Assembly (NCBI RefSeq): GCF_013410545.1
Contig: NZ_JACCFV010000001.1
Coordinates: 248,001 to 312,000 of the forward strand
Reading direction: 5' to 3'
Source of the DNA: Pseudoclavibacter chungangensis
Lineage (GTDB): Bacteria > Actinomycetota > Actinomycetes > Actinomycetales > Microbacteriaceae
Length of the DNA: 64,000 nt
A program made the position numbers and the translations under genes. Below are positions 1 through 9,043 of this stretch, one piece after another (within the stretch, counting starts at the first letter, position 1; every line of letters begins with the position of its first letter). Below the pieces are notes generated by a model, which ran no database searches, was not told the DNA's origin, and was given only the letters and a program-made list of their open reading frames with translations.

Positions 1-153
1 GCGAAGGCGCTGCCACGACTCGGCGATGATCGGTCGCGGATGCGCGGGCGCCTGCCGACCCGCGAACGTCGCCTCGTGGATCCGCTCGAGGAGCGACTCG
101 TACGCCGAACGCCCGTCGCCCACGACGAGCGCGGGCTCGACGTCATCGCTCAC
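1..153 (-). CDS. AcoR-like GAF/Fis-type regulator, N-terminus only (partial)
   Basis: Only the first 51 codons lie in the window; the rest runs off the left edge. Translation starts at a GTG (151-153) preceded on the minus strand by a strong GGAGG at the right distance. The peptide ends in RPIIAESWQRLR, which resembles the N-terminal motif (R-P-x-I-x-x-S-W-x-R) of acetoin-catabolism regulators such as AcoR, in which a GAF sensor and a Fis-type helix-turn-helix follow. It faces away from an acetoin reductase across 242 bp, so control of that gene is a reasonable inference. The family call rests on this short motif and the neighbour, because no DNA-binding domain is visible. Confidence 0.6.
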   Translation of the reverse strand, partial: MSDDVEPALVVGDGRSAYESLLERIHEATFAGRQAPAHPRPIIAESWQRLR

Positions 154-395
154 GTGCAACCTCCGGAGTGCGTTCGGTTCGCCGACACCAGTCAAGCACT
201 GCGCGGCCCCGCCCGCGAGTCCCGCGTGCAAGACGTTGCGGAGGGTTGCTCGCGCCGCGCGCCCCGCCGTTCCGGGCCGCGTCCGGGCCGTCGGGTCACG
301 TCGCCGCCACGGGCCCCGGATCGGACTACCGTCGGCAACGTCCGGCGCTCCACGAGGGCGCCGTGAACACGACAGCAACGAAGCAAGGAGCAGGA

Positions 396-1178
396 ATGTC
401 GGACACACGCGTCGCACTCGTCACCGGATCGGGTCAGGGTATCGGCCGGGGCATCGCCCTCAAGCTGGCGTCGGACGGATTCGACATCGCCGTCGCCGAC
501 CTCCCCTTCCAGGAGGAGAAGGCCGCGGGCGTCGTGAAGGAGATCGAGGCGCTCGGCCGCAAGGCGTTCTTCACGCCCGTCGACGTGAGCGACAAGACCC
601 AGATCGAGGCAGCCGTCGCGGCGACCGTCGACACGCTCGGTGGCTTCGACGTCATCGTCAACAACGCCGGCATCGCGCAGATCAAGCCGTTCCTCGACAT
701 CACCGAGGAGGACCTCGACAAGATCTTCAAGATCAACGTCAACTCGGTCGTCTTCGGCACGCAGGCCGCCGCGAAGTCGTTCATCGAGCGTGGCGTCAAG
801 GGCCGCATCATCTCGGCCGCGTCGATCGCGTCCATCAAGGGCTTCCCCATCCTCGGCGCCTACTCGGCCTCGAAGTTCGCGGTGCGCGGCTTCACGCAGG
901 TCGCGGCGCAGGAGCTCGCGCCCAAGGGCATCACGGTCAACGCCTACGCCCCCGGCATCGTCGGTACGGGCATGTGGGACCTCATCGACAAGGAGCTCTC
1001 GAAGATCAACGGCAAGCCCGTCGGTCAGAACCTCAAGGAGAACGTGGACTCGATCGCGCTCGGTCGCATCGAGACGCCGGACGACGTCGCGGGTGTCGTG
1101 TCGTTCTTCGCGAGCGAGAACGCCGACTACGTCACGGGCCAGGTGCTGCTCGTCGACGGCGGCATGCTTTACAACTGA
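396..1178 (+). CDS. budC: acetoin reductase / 2,3-butanediol dehydrogenase (SDR)
   Basis: A 260-residue classical short-chain dehydrogenase, expected to interconvert acetoin (or diacetyl) and 2,3-butanediol with NAD(H) in the cytosol. It has the nucleotide-binding TGSGQGIG near residues 10-17, VNNAG in the middle, and a Ser, Tyr-x3-Lys active site in a GAYSASK context. The C-terminal VTGQVLLVDGGMLYN and YAPGIVGTGMW closely match the BudC/ButA acetoin reductases. I start it at the ATG at 396, which has an AAGGAG just upstream and gives the usual family length; longer in-frame extensions upstream are not conserved-looking. It is divergent from the AcoR-like regulator and ends at a shared hairpin terminator. 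Confidence 0.85.
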   Translation: MSDTRVALVTGSGQGIGRGIALKLASDGFDIAVADLPFQEEKAAGVVKEIEALGRKAFFTPVDVSDKTQIEAAVAATVDTLGGFDVIVNNAGIAQIKPFLDITEEDLDKIFKINVNSVVFGTQAAAKSFIERGVKGRIISAASIASIKGFPILGAYSASKFAVRGFTQVAAQELAPKGITVNAYAPGIVGTGMWDLIDKELSKINGKPVGQNLKENVDSIALGRIETPDDVAGVVSFFASENADYVTGQVLLVDGGMLYN

Positions 1179-1210
1179 TCGTCGCGCCCGGCACGACCCG
1201 GGCACGCACA

Positions 1211-1252
1211 CGACGGCGGCCCACCCGAAGCTGAGCGGGTGGCCCGCCGTCG
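1211..1252. terminator. bidirectional hairpin terminator between budC and ltaE
   Basis: A 17-bp inverted repeat with one mismatch (arms 1211-1227 and 1236-1252) and an 8-nt loop lies between the convergent stops of the acetoin reductase and the threonine aldolase. There is no long U-tract, as is common in high-GC actinomycetes. Confidence 0.7.
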
Positions 1253-1265
1253 TCGTGTCGAAGGC

Positions 1266-2324
1266 TCAGGCGGGCTGCGATGCCGCGTCGCGGGCGGCCG
1301 CCACGAGTTCGTCGACGAACGCGGGCGTCGTGTCCCACGCGCACAGGAACCGGGCCATGCCCTCGGCCCCCGGCCAGTCGTGGAACGCGAAGCGCTCGTG
1401 CAGCGCGAGCCGGACGGCGTCGGGCAGCACGGGGAAGACGCCGTTCGCCTGCACCGCGAGCGGGAGCGCCACGCCGGGGATCGTCGCGAGGCCCGCAGCG
1501 AGCCGCTGCGCCATCGCGTTCGCGTCACCCGCGCAGCGCAGCCAGAGGTCGTCGTCGAGGAGCGCGAGCAACTGGGCCGAGAGGTAGCGGGCCTTCGAGG
1601 CGAGCTGCAGGTCGATCTTCTGCAGGTACTCGATCCCGGGTGCCGCATCCGGATCGAGCACGACGATCGCCTCCGCGCCGAGCGCACCGTTCTTCGTGCC
1701 ACCGAGGCTCAGGACGTCGACGCCGACGTCGCGCGTGAGTGCCGCGAGCGGCACGTCGAAGAACGCGGCCGCGTTCGCGAGCCGTGAGCCGTCGACGTGC
1801 ACGCGCAGCCCGTGCTCGTGCGCGATGCCGGTGAGGGCGGCGAGCTCGTCGGGGGAGTATGCGGTGCCGAGCTCGGTCGATTCCGTGAGGCTCACGACGG
1901 CGGGCAGCGCCGTGTGCACGTCGTGGCGGCCGCGGAGCACCGCGAGGACGTCGTCGGGCCGCAGCTTGCCGTCCGCCGTCGGGACGTCGATGAGCTTGAG
2001 GCCCGCGATGCGCTCCGGTGCGGCGTTCTCGTCCGTCGCGATGTGCGCGTCGCTCGTGCACACGACCCCGCCCCAGCGCGGCGACATCGCCTGCAGCGAG
2101 ACGACGTTCGCGCCCGTGCCGTTGAACACGGGGAACACGCGGGCCCGCTCACCGAACTCCGCCCGCACGACCTCCCGCAGGCGCTCCGTGTACGGATCGG
2201 TGCCGTACGGGCCGACGTGACCGCCGTTCGCCGTCACGACGGCCGCGAGCACATCGGGGTGCGCACCGGCGCCGTTGTCGCTCTCGAACGAGAGCCGAGT
2301 GGGGTCGTGGAGCTGCGGGATCAT
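1266..2324 (-). CDS. ltaE: low-specificity L-threonine aldolase
   Basis: A 352-residue PLP enzyme of the beta-eliminating lyase/threonine aldolase family, cleaving L-threonine or allo-threonine to glycine and acetaldehyde. The N-terminal FESDNGAGAHPDV, the HVDGSR motif (residues 176-181) and LSLGGTKNG with the predicted PLP lysine K211 are typical. The ATG start lies next to GGATGAA-like purines, and the length fits the family. It is the last gene of a minus-strand run after a TPR protein and an SprT-like protein, 42 bp downstream of the latter, and ends at the hairpin shared with budC. Nothing in the neighbours ties it to a particular pathway. Confidence 0.88.
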   Translation of the reverse strand: MIPQLHDPTRLSFESDNGAGAHPDVLAAVVTANGGHVGPYGTDPYTERLREVVRAEFGERARVFPVFNGTGANVVSLQAMSPRWGGVVCTSDAHIATDENAAPERIAGLKLIDVPTADGKLRPDDVLAVLRGRHDVHTALPAVVSLTESTELGTAYSPDELAALTGIAHEHGLRVHVDGSRLANAAAFFDVPLAALTRDVGVDVLSLGGTKNGALGAEAIVVLDPDAAPGIEYLQKIDLQLASKARYLSAQLLALLDDDLWLRCAGDANAMAQRLAAGLATIPGVALPLAVQANGVFPVLPDAVRLALHERFAFHDWPGAEGMARFLCAWDTTPAFVDELVAAARDAASQPA

Positions 2325-2366
2325 CCGTTCATCGTGCCACGACCCGGTGACGGCAGCCGCCCCGGG

Positions 2367-2840
2367 TCAGCTCGCGAGGCGCTCCGCCTCGGTGCGCTCG
2401 CGCCACGTGATGAGGTAGCGCCGATCGAAGCGCCGCGAACAGCGGGCGCACGACGCGGTGCGCGACGAGGGCCGGCGGAAGCGGAGGAACTCGTGGCCGT
2501 TCGGGCACGACCCGACCCAGCGCGCGAACTCCGCCGCGACCTCGCCGTGATGCGTCGCACCACCCACGTAGCCGATCTCACGCGCGATGCGCCGCCACTC
2601 GGGGCCGTGCCCCTCGGCATGACCCGCCATCGCGTGCGCGACCTCGTGGAGGAGGGTCTGGTGCACCTCGTGGTCGGAGTGCCGCTGGGCGAGATACCGC
2701 GACACGGTGATGCGACGCTCGGTGTAGTTGCACAGCCCCGCGCGCTTCTTCGCATGATCGAAGTCGAAACTCCACGACGCGTCGAGGTGGACTCGGATGA
2801 GCTCGTGCGCGACCCCGCGCACCCAATCCAAATCGGACAT
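2367..2840 (-). CDS. SprT-like zinc metalloprotein
   Basis: A 157-residue protein with the SprT zinc site HEVAHAMAGH at residues 65-74 and a likely C-terminal zinc ribbon (C112-P-N-G-H, then C131-A-R-C134). The layout matches the SprT-like domain, related to the eukaryotic DNA-protein crosslink protease SPRTN. Bacterial members of this small type are mostly uncharacterised, so DNA-bound protein cleavage is only a suggestion. It starts 9 bp after the stop of the TPR gene, which implies co-transcription. Confidence 0.8.
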   Translation of the reverse strand: MSDLDWVRGVAHELIRVHLDASWSFDFDHAKKRAGLCNYTERRITVSRYLAQRHSDHEVHQTLLHEVAHAMAGHAEGHGPEWRRIAREIGYVGGATHHGEVAAEFARWVGSCPNGHEFLRFRRPSSRTASCARCSRRFDRRYLITWRERTEAERLAS

Positions 2841-2849
2841 GTTCCGAGC

Positions 2850-3440
2850 CTACGCGTCGAGCGGCGAGACCCCGCGCCCAGCTCCCGACGACGCCTCCTC
2901 GGGCGTCTCCGCGGGCGCTTCGGCGCCGAGTCGCTCGCGGGCGACACGGATCGCGTACTTCGTCGACTCGAGCTGGTTCGGCGGCACGCCGTCGTGCTGG
3001 CGCTCCTCGAGTGCCGTCTCGAAGTCGGCGAGCGCCTCGGTGATCTCGCCGAGCTCGAAGTGCACCTTGCCGCGGTGCTGCAGCGCGAAGCCCGCGAGCT
3101 CGTGCCAGTCGTGGGTCACGGCCTCGTCCACGCAGCCGTTGAGTTCGGTCAGGGCGACGTCGTACTTGCCCTGGAACTGCTGCACCTGCGCGCGCCGGAT
3201 GCGCGCCGCGATCGCGTCCTCGCGCGCGCCCGTGAAGCGCGACTGCCGGTAGGCGGCCTGCGCGATGTCGAACGCCTCGTCGAGGCGACCGAGCATGCGC
3301 AGCAGCGCGACCTGCTCGTTGAGGGCGGTGAGCGAGCGGAATGGCTTGATCTCCGCGAGACGTGCCTCCGCGGCGGTCACATCGATGCGCTCGCGGAGGG
3401 TCTTCGGGTCGTAGCCGAGGATGATGGGCGCGTCTGACAC
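2850..3440 (-). CDS. tetratricopeptide-repeat protein
   Basis: A 196-residue soluble protein with no signal peptide. Helical repeats of the TPR type run from about residue 35 to 165, for example the segments around LGRLDEAFDIAQAAY and LGEITEALADFETAL, which carry the small and aromatic residue spacing of TPR units. The tail is Ala/Glu/Pro-rich. It heads the minus-strand run followed by the SprT-like gene and ltaE. TPR proteins bind partner proteins, but the partner here is unknown. Confidence 0.7.
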   Translation of the reverse strand: MSDAPIILGYDPKTLRERIDVTAAEARLAEIKPFRSLTALNEQVALLRMLGRLDEAFDIAQAAYRQSRFTGAREDAIAARIRRAQVQQFQGKYDVALTELNGCVDEAVTHDWHELAGFALQHRGKVHFELGEITEALADFETALEERQHDGVPPNQLESTKYAIRVARERLGAEAPAETPEEASSGAGRGVSPLDA

Positions 3441-3623
3441 CCCACGAGGGTAACCGGGCGGGTTCGGGCGGAGCCGACGAAATGCCCTGGGATCCGAAAG
3501 CGGCGTGGACTCGCGGCGGCTCGTCCGTGGCGTCCGGCATGCTGGGGGCAGGTGCCGCGGGCGGTCGGGGCGCCGAGCGGCTGAGCGGGCGGCGTCGTGC
3601 GGCGCCCGGGACGGGGGAGCGGC

Positions 3624-4310
3624 ATGGCGGACGGTCGTCGACGGGGATCACGGGGGCGCGCGGCGGACGGACCCGCCGCGCCGAGCCGGCCGGGGCCCGA
3701 TCTGCCGCGCGTGTTCGATCCCCACGAGGGGCTCGAGCCCGGCATGAGCGTCGAGGCGGTGCGCGTCGAGGGGCTCGACGGGGACGTCGCTGCGGCCGGC
3801 GCCGAGCTCGAGGCGTGTCTCGTGGCGGATGCGTCCGTGTCGCGTCTCGACCTGACGGGCGCGACGCTCGTCGACGTCGAGGTGCGCGAGTTGCGTGCGA
3901 TCGAGGTCGTCGCGCCCGGCTCGCGATGGCGTCGGGTGCGCATCGCGGGCGGGCGGCTCGGCACGCTCGATCTGCAGGGCGCGGATCTCGACGAGGTCGA
4001 ACTCGTCGACGTGCGCGTCGACTACCTGGCGCTCGGTGGCGCGCGGGTCGCCGATCTCGTGGTCGCGGGGTGCGCGATCCGGGCGCTCGACCTGCCGAAC
4101 GCGACGCTCGAGCGCGTCGCGTTCACCGACAGTCGCAGCGACGAGCTCGATACGAACGGCCTGCGGGCGCGCGACGTCGATCTGCGCGGTCTCGAGGTGG
4201 GCGACGTCTCGTCGCTCGACGGGCTGCGCGGCACGACCCTCACGACACTCCAGGTCGAACGCCTCGCGACGACGTTCGCTCGCCGAGCGGGCATCGACGT
4301 CCGCGACTGA
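3624..4310 (+). CDS. pentapeptide-repeat-like protein
   Basis: A 228-residue protein. From about residue 60 it shows a five-residue periodicity with leucine or valine at the central position (for example SRLDLTGATLVDVEVREL and LDLQGADLDEVELVDV), the pattern of right-handed quadrilateral beta-helix pentapeptide repeats, although many units are degenerate. I chose the ATG at 3624, which follows GGGGGAG; a GTG/ATG extension 27 bp upstream has no better signal. The first 25 residues are Arg-rich and disordered-looking. No enzymatic motif is visible. It is divergent from the TPR gene and ends at a very strong hairpin. Confidence 0.6.
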   Translation: MADGRRRGSRGRAADGPAAPSRPGPDLPRVFDPHEGLEPGMSVEAVRVEGLDGDVAAAGAELEACLVADASVSRLDLTGATLVDVEVRELRAIEVVAPGSRWRRVRIAGGRLGTLDLQGADLDEVELVDVRVDYLALGGARVADLVVAGCAIRALDLPNATLERVAFTDSRSDELDTNGLRARDVDLRGLEVGDVSSLDGLRGTTLTTLQVERLATTFARRAGIDVRD

Positions 4311-4350
4311 CCCAGCCCCGCCCGGCTCTGAGCCTGCGAGCCCCCGAGCC

Positions 4351-4432
4351 CGGATCCGCCACAAAAAGCCGGGTTGTTGCTACCGGGCCCCGGGCCCGGT
4401 AGCAACAACCCGGCTTTTTTCGTGCGGATCCG
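4351..4432. terminator. very long bidirectional hairpin terminator
   Basis: A near-perfect palindrome. The inner arms 4363-4390 and 4391-4419 pair with essentially no loop, the A5 on one side and T6 on the other give an intrinsic U-tract in both directions, and an outer 9-bp repeat (4351-4359 with 4424-4432) encloses it. It separates the convergent pentapeptide-repeat and spermidine-synthase-like genes. Confidence 0.92.
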
Positions 4433-4439
4433 GGGCCGG

Positions 4440-5348
4440 TCACCAGCCGCCGGAGCGGCGTTGCGTGAACGTCTGGCGGCCGGGCAGCGGGGAGGGCGTC
4501 GCGTCCGCATCGTGCACCGGCGGTGTGCCGCGCAACCACTCGCGGGTCGCGCGCGTCGGGAGCACGGTCGCGGGCGGGAAGCCCGAGGCGACGCGCCGCT
4601 CGATGCCGGGCAGCTCGACGCCGTGCGCACCCGCGACCGCCGTGATGTTCCCGAAGCGTCGCCCCTTGAGCGTCGCGGGGTCCGCGATGAGCGTCACCTC
4701 GCCGAACACCTCCACGAGCGTCGCGACCTCGCCGCGCGCGAACACGAGCTCGTGCCCGTCCGCGATGTTCACGAGCACGAGCCCGTCCGGCACGAGCAGC
4801 TCGCGCACCTCGGTGAAGAACTCGACGCTCGTCACGTGCGCGGGCGTCCGCGCACCCGCGAAGACGTCGACGATCGCGATGTCGACCCGGCCGCGGATGC
4901 CGGCGGGGAGGCGGCCGAGCTGTTCGCGCGCATCGCCGTAGCGGATGCGGATCGCGGCCGACGGGTCGAGCGGCAGCGTCCGCCGCACGAACGCCATGAG
5001 CTCGGGTTCGAGCTCGACGACCTGCTGCCGGGAGCGCGGCCGCGTCGCGTCGATGTAGCGCGGCAGCGTGAGCGCGCCACCCCCGAGGTGCAGCACGGTG
5101 AGGGCCTCGTGCTCGGGGTAGGCGAGGTCAATGACGTGCCCCATGTGCCGGATGTAGCCGAAGGAGAGTTGCGTCGGGTCGTCGGGGTTGACGGCCGATT
5201 GCGGCGTGCCGTCGACGACGAGCACGAACTCGTCGTCGTCGCGGACGAACGCCGCCGTCGCGCCGGAGGGCAGGGTGATCGTGCTCGTGATCTCGTCGTC
5301 GGCCCGTCGCCGCCGCGAGCCCCCGCGTCCTCGTGAACCGTCGCTCAT
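4440..5348 (-). CDS. spermidine-synthase-like protein
   Basis: A 302-residue protein with a Rossmann methyltransferase/spermidine-synthase fold. It shows LHLGGGALTLPRYID (glycine-rich motif I), VVELEPEL with an acidic residue after the second strand, and YGDARE and VDVFAGA later. Actinobacterial genomes commonly carry such single-domain spermidine-synthase-like proteins without polyamine enzymes nearby, so the substrate is uncertain. The start is the ATG at 5348; a GTG-type extension of 9 codons upstream is possible. The first 20 residues are very Arg/Gly-rich. Confidence 0.7.
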   Translation of the reverse strand: MSDGSRGRGGSRRRRADDEITSTITLPSGATAAFVRDDDEFVLVVDGTPQSAVNPDDPTQLSFGYIRHMGHVIDLAYPEHEALTVLHLGGGALTLPRYIDATRPRSRQQVVELEPELMAFVRRTLPLDPSAAIRIRYGDAREQLGRLPAGIRGRVDIAIVDVFAGARTPAHVTSVEFFTEVRELLVPDGLVLVNIADGHELVFARGEVATLVEVFGEVTLIADPATLKGRRFGNITAVAGAHGVELPGIERRVASGFPPATVLPTRATREWLRGTPPVHDADATPSPLPGRQTFTQRRSGGW

Positions 5349-5511
5349 GCGACCAGTCAAGCACGGTGCGGGCACGCGACCGAACCGCCCGGACGCGCGC
5401 CCACGGATGCGGCGTCGGAACCGGGAGACACGCCCGACGGCCTCCGGGAGGGTTCGGAGAAATCCAGATCGCGGCGTGATTCGGTGAGCGACTTAGGGTT
5501 CCCTTTCTTCT

Positions 5512-5526
5512 TTTGAACCATTCAAA
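5512..5526. promoter_or_regulatory. candidate Fur/PerR-type operator upstream of the Fur-family gene
   Basis: A perfect palindrome TTTGAA-CCA-TTCAAA lies in an AT-rich island in otherwise very GC-rich DNA, 18 bp before the proposed start of the Fur-family gene. Autoregulatory A/T-rich boxes just upstream of furA are known in other actinomycetes, so this is a plausible self-operator. Confidence 0.5.
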
Positions 5527-5543
5527 TGTGCGATCATCGGGGC

Positions 5544-6020
5544 ATGCCGACGACCGAGACCGCCCCCACGGGGCACGACTGGGCACCGCTCCTGCGCGCC
5601 CACGGTCTCCGCGTCACGAAGCAGCGGCTCGCCGTGCTCGGCGCGCTCGACGGGACGCCGCACGCCTCGGCCGAGGCCGTGCACGCCGCCGCGCAATCGG
5701 CGGGGCTCGCCGGACTCACGCTCCAGGCCGTCTACCTCATCCTCGCCGACCTCACGCGCGCCGGGCTCGCCCGCCGCGTCGACGCGCCCCGCCAGTCGGC
5801 GCGCTACGAGACGCGCGTGGGCGACAACCACCACCACATCGTGTGCGAGGTGTGCGGTCGTATCGAGGACGTCGATTGCGTCGTCGGCGAGGCGCCCTGC
5901 CTCGAACCCGCCGATGCCCGCGGCTTCGTGGTGCACCGTGCCGAGATCACGTTCTCGGGCGTGTGTGCTGAGTGCCTCGCGCGCCCCGAACCCGAACCCC
6001 CAACACCTCCGGCCGCCTGA
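5544..6020 (+). CDS. furA: Fur-family metal/peroxide-sensing repressor
   Basis: A 158-residue winged-helix regulator of the Fur family. It has the N-terminal DNA-binding segment LRVTKQRLAVLGAL, then LTLQAVYLILADLTRAGL, the metal-site cluster DNHHHIVCEVCGRIED and a second cysteine pair CAEC near the C-terminus. The gene lies 216 bp upstream of a catalase on the same strand, the arrangement of furA/catR/perR regulators that control catalase in response to iron or peroxide. I start it at the ATG at 5544; an ATG at 5526 overlaps the palindromic operator and is less likely. The name furA follows the context, and PerR-type peroxide sensing cannot be separated from Fur by sequence alone. Confidence 0.8.
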   Translation: MPTTETAPTGHDWAPLLRAHGLRVTKQRLAVLGALDGTPHASAEAVHAAAQSAGLAGLTLQAVYLILADLTRAGLARRVDAPRQSARYETRVGDNHHHIVCEVCGRIEDVDCVVGEAPCLEPADARGFVVHRAEITFSGVCAECLARPEPEPPTPPAA

Positions 6021-6236
6021 CCACGGCCGGATCGCCGGATCGCCGCCAGGTCGACCCGGTGCACCACCGCTCCACACGCACCACCGCTCCACCCCCGGAC
6101 CGACCGGGCGGCCGTTTCGGCGACCTCCGATCCGACCGACCGCATCGGCGACCGCGTTCCCCGCAGGGGCGCACGGACCGTCGGTGCCGGAGTGACCGCT
6201 CCACCAGCAGTGACCGAAACGAGAGAAGGAGAACTC

Positions 6237-7748
6237 GTGACCGACACGATCGATCCCAACATCCACTCGACGGGCGACTTCGGCGCCCCGACGGACTCCG
6301 ACCGCAACTCGCTCAGCATCGGGCCGAACGGACCGCTGCTGCTGCACGACGTGCGGCTCGTCGAGACGCTCGCGCACTTCAACCGCGAGCGGGTGCCGGA
6401 GCGCAACCCGCACGCCAAGGGCGCGGGCGCGTTCGGCACGTTCGAGACGACCGAGGACGTCTCGAAGTACACGAAGGCCGCGATCTTCCAGCAGGGCCAG
6501 AAGGTCGACATGCTCGCGCGCTTCTCGACCGTCGCCGGCGAGCAGGGCTCGCCCGATACGTGGCGCGACGTGCGCGGCTTCTCGCTCAAGTTCTACACGC
6601 CCGAGGGCAACCTCGACATCGTCGGCAACAACACGCCCGTGTTCTTCGTGCGCGACCCCATGAAGTTCCCGCACTTCATCCGTTCGCAGAAGCGCCTGCC
6701 CGACTCGGGCCTCCGCGACAACACGATGCAGTGGGACTTCTGGACGCAGAACCCCGAGTCGGCCCACCAGGTGACCTACCTCATGGGTGACCGCGGCCTG
6801 CCCCGTTCGTGGCGCGAGATGAACGGCTACTCGTCGCACACCTACGCGTGGATCAACGCCGAGGGCGAGCGCTTCTGGGTGAAGTACCACTTCATCTCGA
6901 AGCAGGGCGTGCACACGCTCACGAACGAGGAGGCCGACGAGCTCGCGGGCACGGACGCCGACTTCCACCGTCGCGACCTGTTCGAGGCGATCGGTCGCGG
7001 CGAGTTCCCGCAGTGGGAGCTCAAGGTGCAGGTCATGCCGTACGAGGACGCGAAGACGTACCGCATCAACCCGTTCGACCTCACGAAGGTCTGGTCGCAC
7101 GCGGACTACCCGCTCATCCCCGTCGGCACGATGACGCTCGACCGCAACCCGAAGAACTTCTTCGCGGAGATCGAGCAGGCCGCGTTCGCACCGTCGAACA
7201 CGGTGCCCGGCACGGGCATCTCGCCCGACAAGATGCTGCTCGGACGCGTGTTCGCGTACGCCGATGCGCAGCGCGCCCGCATCGGCACCAACTACGCGCA
7301 GTTGCCCGTCAACCGGCCCGTCGTCGAGACGAACAGTTACACGTTCGACGGTCACATGAGCTACCTCAACTCGGGTGACGCGCCCGTGTACGCGCCGAAC
7401 TCGTTCGGTCGGCCGTGGGCGGACGAGGTCGGCGAGGTCGACAACTCGTGGGAGTCGGACGGCGAGCTCGTGCGCGCCGCGTACACGCTGCGCCCGGACG
7501 ACGACGACTTCTCGCAGCCGGGACACCTCGTACGCGACGTGTTCGACGACGCGGCACGCGAGCGCTTCGTCGAGACCGTCGCGGGCGCTCTCGAGCCGGT
7601 CATCGAGCCCGTGCTGTCGAACGCGTTCCAGTACTGGAAGAACGTCGACGCCGAGATCGGTGCGCGCATCGAGGCCGCCGTGCGAGAGCGCCACGGCGAC
7701 CAGCAGCCGGGCGGCACGCCGCTCAAGGAGGCGACGCCGGTCGGCTGA
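6237..7748 (+). CDS. katA: monofunctional haem catalase (small-subunit, clade 3 type)
   Basis: A 503-residue catalase that decomposes hydrogen peroxide. The distal histidine H59 sits in [15 protein letters not shown], the distal asparagine in [13 protein letters not shown], and the haem-ligand tyrosine is Y341 in [12 protein letters not shown]. The length and lack of a C-terminal flavodoxin-like domain fit the small-subunit NADPH-binding group. Translation starts at GTG 6237 after AGAAGGAGA. It is downstream of a Fur-family regulator and followed by a perfect hairpin terminator. Confidence 0.95.
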   Translation: MTDTIDPNIHSTGDFGAPTDSDRNSLSIGPNGPLLLHDVRLVETLAHFNRERVPERNPHAKGAGAFGTFETTEDVSKYTKAAIFQQGQKVDMLARFSTVAGEQGSPDTWRDVRGFSLKFYTPEGNLDIVGNNTPVFFVRDPMKFPHFIRSQKRLPDSGLRDNTMQWDFWTQNPESAHQVTYLMGDRGLPRSWREMNGYSSHTYAWINAEGERFWVKYHFISKQGVHTLTNEEADELAGTDADFHRRDLFEAIGRGEFPQWELKVQVMPYEDAKTYRINPFDLTKVWSHADYPLIPVGTMTLDRNPKNFFAEIEQAAFAPSNTVPGTGISPDKMLLGRVFAYADAQRARIGTNYAQLPVNRPVVETNSYTFDGHMSYLNSGDAPVYAPNSFGRPWADEVGEVDNSWESDGELVRAAYTLRPDDDDFSQPGHLVRDVFDDAARERFVETVAGALEPVIEPVLSNAFQYWKNVDAEIGARIEAAVRERHGDQQPGGTPLKEATPVG

Positions 7749-7764
7749 CGACCCGGCGGTTCCG

Positions 7765-7806
7765 CGACGGGCAGGACGGGAGCATCGGCTCCCGTCCTGC
7801 CCGTCG
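7765..7806. terminator. hairpin terminator after katA
   Basis: Perfect inverted repeat: arms of about 19 bp (7765-7783 and 7788-7806) around an ATCG loop, starting 16 bp after the catalase stop. Confidence 0.85.
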
Positions 7807-7993
7807 TCGTTCCGCCCGTCGTCGTCCCGCCAGTCGTCGTTCCACGCGATGTCGTTCCGGGCGGCGGCGGTTCGCCGTGCGACACCGGGTCGATTCGGGA
7901 ATCATCGAGAGCGGGCCGACCGTGTCGGACCGCGCCGGTCGGCGCGGGTGCATCCCGCGAGCACCGGCCGTGAGCGATCCCTGGAGGAGCATC

Positions 7994-9043
7994 GTGAGCA
8001 CGAACATCGATCCGAGGCACGACGGACCGGACGAGCAGAACGTTGACCGCGTGGCCGACGCGATCCTCGTCGTGTACGCGGGCGGCACGTTCGGCATGCG
8101 CGATCTCGGGCGTGGGCTCGAGGCCGTGCCCGACATCACCCCGATCGTGGCCGGGCTCATGGACCGCCGCGAGCGCGAGACCGGCGAGCCGCTCGCGTGG
8201 GACCTCGTGTCCGTGACGCCCGCGATCGACAGCGCCGAGGCCGACGCGTCCACCGCGCCGTCCCTCGCCCGACTCGTGCGTCGACACGTCGAGGCCGGCG
8301 CATACCGGGGCGTCGTGATCGTCCACGGCACCGACACGCTCGCGCACACCGCCGCACGCCTCGCGTTCGACCTCGCCGACCTCGACCTCGTCGTCGCGTG
8401 CACCGGATCGCAGATCCCGCACGGCGCGCCCGATAGCGACGCCGACGCGAACTTCACCGACGCCGTCCGCGTGGCCGCGGGCGACGCGGCACCCGGCGTC
8501 CGCATCGTGTTCGGCGGTCGCTGCCTCCTCGGGGTGCGTGCGACGAAACGCTCGAGCGAGGACCTCGACGGGTTCACGGCACACCGGGCGCCGGGTGGCT
8601 CGCCCGTCGGCGTCCCGCGGGACGTCACGCGCGCACTCGCCGAGCGCCGTGACGCGCCGAGTACACCCATCGGGCTGCTGCACGTGTCGCCCGGTCTCGT
8701 CCCGGCCGTGGCCGACGCCGTCGCCCGCGCGTACCCCGCCGGGTTCGTGCTCGCGTGCTACGGCGCCGGGACGGCGCCCGGGTTCGTCGCAGCCACCGTG
8801 CGCGCCGTGGCCGCGGCGGGCGCGGTCGTCGTCGCGATCACGCAGTGCGAGGACGGGGGCGTCCACCTCGACCGTTACGCGGTCGGGGCGGCACTCGCCG
8901 ACGCGGGCGCGGTCGACGGGGGCGATCTGACCGCCGAGGCCGCGGTCGCGAAGCTCGGCGCACTCGTCGACGCGGGCCTCGCGCGCGCCGACGTCGTGCG
9001 GCTGCTCGGCGCGAACCTCGTCGGGGAGCGCAGCCCCGCCTGA
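7994..9043 (+). CDS. ansA: L-asparaginase, type I-like
   Basis: A 349-residue asparaginase/glutaminase-fold enzyme hydrolysing L-asparagine to aspartate and ammonia. The first catalytic motif VVYAGGTFGM holds the nucleophilic threonine near T32, and VIVHGTDTLAHTAARLAF holds T113-D114 of the second motif. A conserved lysine follows in RATKRSS. No signal peptide is present, so it is cytoplasmic. The start is GTG 7994, preceded by GGAGG at six bases; an earlier GTG at 7971 lacks a ribosome-binding site. It stands alone between two terminator-bounded regions. Confidence 0.85.
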   Translation: MSTNIDPRHDGPDEQNVDRVADAILVVYAGGTFGMRDLGRGLEAVPDITPIVAGLMDRRERETGEPLAWDLVSVTPAIDSAEADASTAPSLARLVRRHVEAGAYRGVVIVHGTDTLAHTAARLAFDLADLDLVVACTGSQIPHGAPDSDADANFTDAVRVAAGDAAPGVRIVFGGRCLLGVRATKRSSEDLDGFTAHRAPGGSPVGVPRDVTRALAERRDAPSTPIGLLHVSPGLVPAVADAVARAYPAGFVLACYGAGTAPGFVAATVRAVAAAGAVVVAITQCEDGGVHLDRYAVGAALADAGAVDGGDLTAEAAVAKLGALVDAGLARADVVRLLGANLVGERSPA

